7,157 nt of DNA, from NCBI GenBank assembly GCA_038237235.1, contig JBBRYW010000163.1, positions 1 to 7,157 of the forward strand, in the 5' to 3' direction. The translations under genes were made by a program, and so were the position numbers. The DNA is from JBBRYW01 sp038237235 (GTDB lineage Bacteria > Actinomycetota > Thermoleophilia > Gaiellales > Gaiellaceae). The notes beneath the pieces are model-generated. The model saw only the letters and a program-made list of their open reading frames with translations. It ran no database searches and was not told the DNA's origin. Every line of letters begins with the position of its first letter. The first letter of the stretch is position 1. This document shows, in pieces, positions 1-4,631 of this stretch.

Positions 1-187
1 CCTCGAGCAGCCGGGCCGGGCCGCGGAGGATTGGATTCCTGACCTCGGATGCGCGGAAGCGCTTGTGATCGGCCTCGACCTTGATGCGCCCGTCCGGTAA
101 GCGCACGGCGCAGGCCCAGGCGGTCGGGCCGTGAACCAGGACCCCGTTCGAGAGCGCCATGCCGCCGAGACGAACCTTGTCGGCCAT
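1..187 (-). CDS. DUF1385 (YqhQ-like) protein, N-terminal part, runs off the left edge
   Basis: Reading the minus strand from ATG at 187-185 gives 62 codons without a stop to the window edge. The protein starts MADKVRLGGMALSNGVLVHG, continues PTAWACAVRLPDG, and reaches NPILRGPARLLE. The opening 'RLGGMAL.NG.L.HGP..W..AVR..DG.I.V' and the later 'LRGP.RL.E' match the start of DUF1385 proteins as I remember them. These are multi-pass membrane proteins of unclear biochemical role, found in Firmicutes (yqhQ) and in Actinobacteria, often near rpmE and prfA. Only the soluble N-terminal stretch is visible; the membrane segments would lie outside the window. No good Shine-Dalgarno precedes the ATG, but a TACCCT hexamer ends 7 nt upstream, so a leaderless start is possible. 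An in-frame TTG six codons further up is an alternative start. The family assignment is from recalled pattern, not a search. Confidence 0.75.
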   Translation of the reverse strand, partial: MADKVRLGGMALSNGVLVHGPTAWACAVRLPDGRIKVEADHKRFRASEVRNPILRGPARLLE

Positions 188-194
188 CCTGAAA

Positions 195-200
195 AGGGTA
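195..200 (-). promoter_or_regulatory. Possible -10 element for a leaderless DUF1385 transcript
   Basis: On the minus strand TACCCT fits the TANNNT -10 pattern and lies 7 nt before the ATG at 187. That would put the transcription start at or next to the initiation codon, an arrangement common in Actinobacteria. No convincing -35 is seen at 16-18 nt, so this is tentative. Confidence 0.25.
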
Positions 201-262
201 GCCAACGGCTTCTCGGCCGGGCCGCGCGACCTCGCTCGTTGCCATCTGGCTCGCGTGGCGTA

Positions 263-278
263 TTGTCAGAGGTGACAA
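263..278. repeat. Perfect short inverted repeat TTGTCA-GAGG-TGACAA
   Basis: Two 6-bp arms (263-268 and 273-278) are exact reverse complements around a 4-nt centre. They lie in the 174-bp gap between the 3' end of the DUF1801 gene and the DUF1385 start, about 75 bp upstream of the latter. It could be an operator half-site pair or a small hairpin. It lacks a T-tract, so it is not a standard terminator. A 6-bp perfect palindrome can also arise by chance. Nothing else recognisable was seen in 188-361. Confidence 0.35.
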
Positions 279-361
279 CAGCATGGCTGGACCTGCGACG
301 TGCCTTCCTTCCGCTATCGGCGAAAGTAAGCACGCCCTGCCAAGCATTTTCAAGCGGAATG

Positions 362-757
362 TTACTTGCTTTTTAGATTCAGCACCACAGCTTCACGAAT
401 GAGATTCTTCAGTGCACCTTCGTTAATCTTGTCGTCTTCTTTAAGGTCGATGGCACGCCTGACCTTCCCGTCAAGGCTGGAGTTGAATAGACCTGAAGGA
501 TCGTTCAAAGCAGCACCCTTGAAGAATGTCAGCTTGACCACGTTCTTGTAGGACTCACCAGTACAGATACCCCCGTTGTGGGACCAGACCGGTGTTCCGG
601 GGTTCGTGGGTTTCACCCACTTCCACTCCTCGACGATATCGGAATCCGCTTCCGTGATGATTCCTCGCACCTTGCTAAGCGTTTTGCCGCGCCAATCGCC
701 CAGCTCTCTAATCCTCTTGTCTATCAGTTTGGAAGCATTCGTCTCGTTATTTACCAT
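362..757 (-). CDS. DUF1801 domain protein (YdhG-like)
   Basis: An intact 131-residue protein. Its signature core is 'VEEWKWVKPTNPGTPVWSHN' (residues about 42-61), followed by 'GICTGESYKNVVKLTFFKGA', 'LNDPSGLFNSSL' and 'RRAIDL.E.DKI.E.ALK.LI..AV'. This matches DUF1801 proteins from memory; they are small, soluble, single-domain proteins with no established biochemical function. The length is normal for the family and no signal peptide or membrane segment is seen. The start is supported by a Shine-Dalgarno AGGGGA (764-769) spaced 6 nt from the ATG at 757. By hand count the gene is about 50% GC, clearly below the roughly 70% of the metabolic genes to the right, and it uses AT-ending codons freely. 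It therefore looks recently acquired. It has no co-directional partner: the nearest minus-strand gene upstream is the broken hicB. The family call is good; the role is unknown. Confidence 0.85.
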   Translation of the reverse strand: MVNNETNASKLIDKRIRELGDWRGKTLSKVRGIITEADSDIVEEWKWVKPTNPGTPVWSHNGGICTGESYKNVVKLTFFKGAALNDPSGLFNSSLDGKVRRAIDLKEDDKINEGALKNLIREAVVLNLKSK

Positions 758-893
758 TTGGTATCCCCTAGCAGTTGACCGCAGCTCAGGTAAGGCTCGC
801 TGCTGGCACTGGATGAGGCATGGTAGATACTACGCCAATACCACGATCACGCCATTTGTAGGCTCTCTTATGGAGCTCAAGACACGTTCTAAG

Positions 894-1161
894 ATGGCCG
901 ACGAGCTGCCACGGGCAGATCATGCCGATTGTGCCCCGCGAGAAGCTCGAAAGCTACCTCCTCGATCCGCAGCACGACGTGGGACGACACAAGGCGCGAG
1001 TCTTCGCCTCGGCCCTGGGGATTCGGCAGCGGGACTGGGAGTACCTCGGCGGACCGAATGATGAAACGCGTCGAAGGATGACCGTGTGGCTGATCGAATC
1101 AGACATCGATCCGCCACGGATCGTGACGGCGTACGTCGTCGGAGAGGCTCCGGGCGCATAA
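894..1161 (+). pseudogene. DUF6883-family gene, frameshifted near the start and missing its middle
   Basis: From ATG 922 an open frame of 79 residues reads MPIVPREKLESYLLDPQHDV, then GRHKARVFASALGI, and ends with TVWLIESDIDPPRIVTAYVV. The pattern '.REKL..YLL.P.H.VGRHKARVFASALG' and a C-terminal '..WLI....PPR.VTAYV' fit DUF6883 proteins as I recall them, a family of about 110 residues with unknown function, often in small accessory operons. Two defects are visible. First, the usual N-terminus 'LP.AD.A' is present upstream in another frame: ATG 894 encodes MADELPRADHA, and it joins IVPREKLESY if one base (about 927) is removed. Second, only some 10 residues separate 'RDWEYL' (residues 37-42) from 'RRRMTVWLI' (50-58), where the family has roughly 40-50. 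A shortened protein from 922 could still be made, but no clear ribosome site precedes it. Family call moderate; decay inferred. Confidence 0.6.
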
Positions 1162-1247
1162 TGGGAAAGGCGATGAAGCGCAAGCTTGATCTCCCGGACT
1201 TCGTCGCGCCGCCGGGTAGGCAGGACTTCGTTACCTGTGACGGGTAG
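1161..1247 (+). CDS. Small ORF of 28 codons coupled to the DUF6883 gene
   Basis: The stop of the DUF6883 frame (TAA 1159-1161) shares its last base with ATG 1161, a TAATG arrangement typical of translational coupling. The ORF reads MGKAMKRKLDLPDFVAPP and ends FVTCDG before TAG at 1245-1247. It is basic at the N-terminus, with no membrane segment and no motif I recognise. It may be the 5' stub of a second gene of a former two-gene cassette, cut where the convergent hicB remnant begins (1256). It may also be a chance ORF. No function is proposed. Confidence 0.25.
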   Translation: MGKAMKRKLDLPDFVAPPGRQDFVTCDG

Positions 1248-1255
1248 CCGTCCTC

Positions 1256-1485
1256 TTGCGCCGTGACGAGCTTCAGCTCGTCTACCCTCATGCGCGGCTT
1301 GTCGGGCTCGGTTGGTGGCCTCTGCCCTGCGGGGCTCTCGTCTTCGCGGTGCATCTCGATTGCCTCGATCAGCGCTTCCTGCAACTCGTCGCGGTTTCGA
1401 CCGGACGCAAAGCAGCCGGGAGCTCCTGGACTTCGGCCCAGTACATTCCGTCGTCGTCTTCGTGGATCGAGGCGCGTAATTCCAT
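1256..1485 (-). pseudogene. hicB: hicB-type antitoxin remnant with a one-base frameshift
   Basis: From ATG 1485 the minus strand encodes MELRASIHEDDDGMYWAEVQ followed by ELP, the hallmark opening of HicB-family antitoxins ('..V..ED.G.YWAEV.ELPGC.ASG.....EL.EAL.EAI..'). The rest of the pattern, GCFASGRNRDELQEALIEAI then EMHREDE, continues in the next frame. Restoring one base in the C run at 1416-1417 (CCCGGCTGC to CCCGGGCTGC on the minus strand) gives an uninterrupted HicB N-terminal domain. As given, the ATG frame ends after only about 20 more residues of unrelated sequence. The C-terminus 'RVDELKLVTA' is where such short HicB proteins normally end, but the next codon is CAA (1258-1256), not a stop, so the readthrough frame runs on into unrelated sequence. 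HicB neutralises the HicA mRNA interferase and often represses its own operon; here the antitoxin is probably non-functional. hicA remains lie 52 bp upstream, in the usual order. Confidence 0.72.
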
Positions 1486-1537
1486 AGCCGTGTACCTGAG
1501 TTTAAAGTCAGAGCAGCCTGCGTAGGTGCTGTGACTC

Positions 1538-1628
1538 TTACGTCAACTCCGCTTGCTTTCCGTATCGCTGCTGAGAGTCCTTTCCCGTAGTCCTTCCCCC
1601 CATGGTGCGGCAGCGTGATTGTTTCTCG
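1538..1628 (-). pseudogene. hicA: 3' fragment of a hicA-type toxin gene
   Basis: Minus-strand codons from about 1628 read RETITLPHHGGKDYGKGLSA then AIRK. This matches the C-terminal half of HicA toxins (double-stranded-RNA-binding-like mRNA interferases: '..T.T.P.H.GK....G.L..I.RQAGL'). Dropping one A from the AAA run after CGG continues the frame as RKQAELT followed by TAA (1540-1538), a normal HicA ending. Without that correction the frame reads through. The N-terminal half, including the 'GSHH' catalytic histidine region, is absent: only 37 bp lie between this fragment and the stop of the M20 gene (1666). The position immediately upstream of hicB fits the usual hicAB order. It is a truncated and probably frameshifted remnant with no toxin activity expected. 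The identification rests on about 30 residues and recalled consensus. Confidence 0.55.
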
Positions 1629-1665
1629 CTGGGCTGCACGTCGTCTTGATTGGAGGCCGCCCGGC

Positions 1666-2982
1666 CTAACCGAGCGAGCCGATCTCCCGGGCGGCGTGCC
1701 GCAGGAAGCGAACGCCGAGCTCGAGATCCTCGACCGCAATCCGCTCGTCGGCGGAGTGGATGAGGCGGGCTGCGAGCTCCGGATCCATGGTCCGCATCGG
1801 GAAAAACCCGTAGGCCACCGTGCCGAACGCCTGGCGCACCCAGTGGCTGTCGGTGAAGCCGGCGACGGTCACCGGCACGGGGCTCGCGGCCGGCTCGGCC
1901 TCCCGTACGAACGAGTCGACCGCATCCCAGAGCGGCGAGCTCATGGGCGAGCGCGTGCCGCCGTAGCCGTGGAGCCACTCGAGGTCGTAATCCCCCTGGC
2001 CGATGCACGCCCTGAGGGCGGCCTCGGCCTCTTCCCGCCCCTGTCCGGGCAGCAGGCGGCAGTCGACCGTCACCTCGCAGAGTGCCGGCACGACGTTTCG
2101 CTGGTGTGAGGCCTCGACCATCGTCGGTGAGACCGTCATCCCGAGCAGCGGCTCGAGCAGCTCGCCTGCCAGCGGGTCGACGGCGAGGGCCCGCTCCAGC
2201 GCCTGTCCCGGCGGCGGGACATCGCCGCCGGTGATGGCGGCGAGGAGCGCCTCCGTCTCGGGGCCGAGCCGAGGCGGCACCGCGAACCGGCCGAGGCGCT
2301 CGATCAGCGCTGCTGCTTTGACGAGGGCGTTGTCGGCGATCGCGGGCACCGACGCGTGGCCGCTCCGGCCGTGGACGAGGAGACGGAACGGCGAGCTCAT
2401 CTTCTCGGCCGTCGCGCACAGGTAGAGGACGCGGTCGCCGAACTTGACGCGCTCGCCGGCGCCCTCATTGACCGAGAACTCGGCACGCACCGCCTCGGGG
2501 TGCTCCTCGACGAGCCACTGGAGGCCGAATGGATCCCCTTCGCCGACCTCCTCGTCCGCGCACGCGGCGAAGATCAGATCGCCGGCGGGCTGGAATCCCT
2601 CCCGCGCGAGGGAGGCGATCGCGACCGCGCTCGCGGCCACCTCTCCCTTCATGTCAAGTGCGCCGCGGCCCCAGATCTCGCCGTTCCGGAGCTCGCCCGA
2701 CCACGGGTCGACCTTCCACTCGGCCGGATCCGCGAGGACGGTGTCGGTGTGGGACAGGAAGAGCAGCCGCGGGCCTCCTCTCGAGCCGGGGATCCGCGCG
2801 ACGAGGTTGGCGCGTCCCGGCACCCGTCCGTACAGCTCGCAGGGCACGCCGGCTCGCTCGAGGTACTCGCGCAGGAGCTCGGCGGCCATCGTCTCGTTGC
2901 CCGGCGGGTTGACGGTGTCGAGGCGGATCAGCCGCTGCAGCAGCTCGGTCGCCTCGTCGCGCAGCGAGACGGTCGCCGTCAC
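1666..2982 (-). CDS. M20-family zinc metallohydrolase (ArgE/DapE/acylase type)
   Basis: An intact 438-residue cytosolic enzyme of the M20 peptidase/deacylase family. All expected catalytic elements are visible: H78-T-D80 within 'LSHTD', bridging D110 in 'GRGALDMKG', catalytic E144 and metal ligand E145 in 'ADEEVGEGD', E173 in 'VNEG', and the C-terminal metal ligand H409 in 'IHSADE'. The lid/dimerisation domain begins near 'GRSGHASVPA' (205-214), with conserved H209, and the catalytic domain resumes after about residue 320. The length suits single-chain aminoacylase-like members. These enzymes hydrolyse an amide or peptide bond of an N-acyl amino acid or small peptide, but the exact substrate cannot be read from sequence. 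The start is GTG, overlapping the methyltransferase stop by 4 nt (GTGA), so it is the third gene of a translationally coupled operon. That linkage suggests its substrate relates to the dioxygenase product. Family certain, substrate unknown. Confidence 0.93.
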   Translation of the reverse strand: MTATVSLRDEATELLQRLIRLDTVNPPGNETMAAELLREYLERAGVPCELYGRVPGRANLVARIPGSRGGPRLLFLSHTDTVLADPAEWKVDPWSGELRNGEIWGRGALDMKGEVAASAVAIASLAREGFQPAGDLIFAACADEEVGEGDPFGLQWLVEEHPEAVRAEFSVNEGAGERVKFGDRVLYLCATAEKMSSPFRLLVHGRSGHASVPAIADNALVKAAALIERLGRFAVPPRLGPETEALLAAITGGDVPPPGQALERALAVDPLAGELLEPLLGMTVSPTMVEASHQRNVVPALCEVTVDCRLLPGQGREEAEAALRACIGQGDYDLEWLHGYGGTRSPMSSPLWDAVDSFVREAEPAASPVPVTVAGFTDSHWVRQAFGTVAYGFFPMRTMDPELAARLIHSADERIAVEDLELGVRFLRHAAREIGSLG

Positions 2983-3776
2983 GAGCGCCGGCGCCCAGAC
3001 GTGAGCAGGTACGTGCGGGAGAACTCAACGCGGCCGTCGCGGCCGCCTTGCCCGTGCAGCTCGACGCCGCGGCGGTCGAGCTCCGCCCGCTTCTCGGCGT
3101 CGAGAGTATCGAGCAGCGATTTGAGCGGTCCGAAGTTGACTGACATCAGCTCCCACACCTTCTGGGCCGAGTCGGCGACGAGCGTCGAGTCGAGCCCCTC
3201 GAACGAGAGCTCGAAGGCGTCGCCGAGCAGGCGCTCGACATGCTCCTCCCGACCCCACTCGAGCGGGTTCCCGGCGCCGGGCGGCGGGGGAGGCCCGAAC
3301 GATCCGGTCAAGCGGAAGAGGTCCCCGATGCCGCCGCCCGGCCGCCAGGTCGCCAAGCCGAGGCGGCCTCCCGGCCGGCAGACTCGTGCGAGCTCCCGCC
3401 CCGCGGCCTCGTGATCGGGGGCGAACATCGCCCCGAACGAGGATGTGACGACGTCGAAGCTCGCGTCCTCGTACGGCAGCTGCTCGCAGTCGCCCACGTC
3501 GTAGCGAATCGAGAGCCCTTCCTCGGCGGCGCGCCGCGTCGCCGTCTCGATCAGCGCCGGAGCCAGGTCGACACCCGTCACGTCTGCCCCCGCTCGCGCG
3601 AGGCGCATCGAGATTGCCCCTGTTCCGCACGCGACGTCGAGCGCGGGCTCGCCGCCCTCGACGGCGACCCGCTCCACGAGCGCGTCGTGCACGTCGGCGA
3701 TCATGTCCTCGACCCGCTCGAAGGGGCCCGAGCCCCACATCACGCCCTGCCTCTGCTTCAACTCCTCGAACGCCAT
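2979..3776 (-). CDS. Class I SAM-dependent methyltransferase (UbiE/Methyltransf_11 type)
   Basis: A 265-residue soluble protein with a Rossmann methyltransferase fold. Motif I is 'LDVACGTGAISMRLA' (46-60), the acidic residue at the end of strand 2 is D70 in 'VTGVD', motif II/III surrounds 'CEQLPYEDASFDVV' (97-110), and 'LARVCRPGGRLGLATW' (129-144) is the post-motif helix and strand. The N-terminus 'EELKQRQGVMWGSGPFE' is shared with small-molecule methyltransferases of the Methyltransf_11/25 group. A proline run (162-166) precedes a C-terminal helical part that should form the acceptor-binding cap. The start ATG (3776) has a strong GGAGG 5 nt upstream, sitting over the stop of the dioxygenase gene, 11 nt away. 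A longer in-frame upstream extension exists but would overlap that gene, so it is rejected. The acceptor (O-, N- or C-) cannot be told from sequence. The operon position suggests a tryptophan- or kynurenine-like aromatic amine. Confidence 0.9.
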   Translation of the reverse strand: MAFEELKQRQGVMWGSGPFERVEDMIADVHDALVERVAVEGGEPALDVACGTGAISMRLARAGADVTGVDLAPALIETATRRAAEEGLSIRYDVGDCEQLPYEDASFDVVTSSFGAMFAPDHEAAGRELARVCRPGGRLGLATWRPGGGIGDLFRLTGSFGPPPPPGAGNPLEWGREEHVERLLGDAFELSFEGLDSTLVADSAQKVWELMSVNFGPLKSLLDTLDAEKRAELDRRGVELHGQGGRDGRVEFSRTYLLTSGRRRS

Positions 3777-3787
3777 CTCATCCTCCT

Positions 3788-4540
3788 TCAGCTGCCGTGC
3801 CCCGGTACCTCTGCCTCGTCGCCCGGCGCCTCCACCTTCGCGAGTGCGGTCAGGTCGTTCCGCGCCCGCCACAGCTCGGGGTAGAGGCGGTGCTTGATCA
3901 ACCCGCCGAGCAGCTCGACCGGAGTGCCCTGCGTGCCGACGACCTCGTCGCCGATCTCCCTCGCGACCACCTGGTAGTGGCGCACGCGCCAGAGCGTCAC
4001 GCGCTCGTCCCACTCCGTCAACAGCTCGGCAAGCTGGTAGAGCCGCTCGAACTCGCGGCCGCGCCGGTAGACGTCCGTCAGCGAGAGGCCCTCGGCGCGC
4101 CGAAGGCCGTGGAACGCCTCGCCGAGCGGCGGTGAGACCCGCCGGATCCCACGGAAGCCCGGCGAGTCGAAGCCGCTCCCGTGCCCGAGCACCGGGCGGA
4201 TCCAGCGGGTGTACTCCCACGGCGACATCTGCTCGAGCGGGTCGAGCAGCGAGTGGGCGAGCCGCATGCACTCGATCGCTCGGCGCAGGAGCCGGATAGC
4301 TGCGTCGACGTCCTCCTCGCCGAGCAGGCGCGTCGCCTCCTCGACCTCGCTCCAGGCGAGCTTCAGCCACAGCTCTGACGACTGGTGCACGGTCTGGAAG
4401 AGCAGCTCGTCCCGGTGTGCCCACTCGTCCGGCGTCTTCTGCAGCGAAAGCAGCTCGTCGGTTCTCAGGTAGCGCTCGTAGTCGCTGGCCCCGGCGCCGG
4501 GGAGGACCGGCTGGGAGAGGTCCCCGACCGTCTCGGTCAC
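3788..4540 (-). CDS. Tryptophan 2,3-dioxygenase family heme enzyme, divergent
   Basis: A 250-residue protein with the all-helical TDO fold signature. 'YERYLRTDELLSLQ' (21-34) and 'DELLFQTVHQSSELWLKL' (44-61) contain the active-site histidine H52. 'SGFDSPGFR' (122-130) corresponds to the substrate-carboxylate arginine region, and 'LWRVRHYQVVAREIG' (183-197) carries the expected proximal heme ligand H188. 'LYPELWRAR' (219-227) matches the family's C-terminal helix. True TDO cleaves the L-tryptophan indole ring with O2 to N-formylkynurenine. Here the usual 'GTGGS' substrate loop is 'GTQGT' (202-206), and the segment after 'SGF' departs from the usual 'QS.QFR..E..LG', so a changed substrate or reaction is possible. 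GTG 4540 was chosen because homology begins there; 86 in-frame upstream codons overlap the divergent rarA. No clear Shine-Dalgarno is seen. It is the first gene of the operon, 11 nt before the methyltransferase. Family strong, exact activity open. Confidence 0.85.
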   Translation of the reverse strand: MTETVGDLSQPVLPGAGASDYERYLRTDELLSLQKTPDEWAHRDELLFQTVHQSSELWLKLAWSEVEEATRLLGEEDVDAAIRLLRRAIECMRLAHSLLDPLEQMSPWEYTRWIRPVLGHGSGFDSPGFRGIRRVSPPLGEAFHGLRRAEGLSLTDVYRRGREFERLYQLAELLTEWDERVTLWRVRHYQVVAREIGDEVVGTQGTPVELLGGLIKHRLYPELWRARNDLTALAKVEAPGDEAEVPGHGS

Positions 4541-4594
4541 GCGGGCGGCGGCTGGAAGAGGTGGACGACGCCGATGGGTGAGACGAGCGGAGAG

Positions 4595-4623
4595 CTGTCG
4601 ATCGCCACGCCGGGGAGCATACT
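4595..4623 (+). promoter_or_regulatory. Candidate rarA promoter giving a leaderless mRNA
   Basis: In the 91-bp divergent gap (4541-4631), CTGTCG (4595-4600) and CATACT (4618-4623) are separated by exactly 17 nt and resemble weak -35 and -10 elements (3/6 and 4/6 matches to the sigma-70 consensus). The ATG of rarA begins 8 nt after the -10, so transcription would start at or within a base or two of the ATG. The lack of any Shine-Dalgarno before that ATG agrees with this. No equally good promoter was found for the divergent dioxygenase operon. Confidence 0.4.
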
Positions 4624-4631
4624 TCGCTCCC

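Noticed and set aside
1265..1282. Perfect inverted repeat GACGAGCT-TC-AGCTCGTC, hairpin-like
   Set aside because: It lies inside the hicB remnant and encodes its expected C-terminal 'DELKL' residues, so the symmetry follows from the codons. There is no T-tract.
954..1739. Single 261-codon minus-strand ORF
   Set aside because: Its open frame joins a piece of hicA, an out-of-frame stretch of hicB and the antisense of the DUF6883 gene. It is not one protein.
1538..2419. Long minus-strand open frame (293 codons) across the M20 gene
   Set aside because: It is an arginine/alanine/proline-rich shadow of the M20 gene in high-GC DNA. Only its last few codons matter, as the corrected end of hicA.
2356..3414. 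Long plus-strand open frame (352 codons) opposite the M20 and methyltransferase genes
   Set aside because: It is an antisense shadow with no family motif, spanning the junction of two well-supported genes on the other strand.
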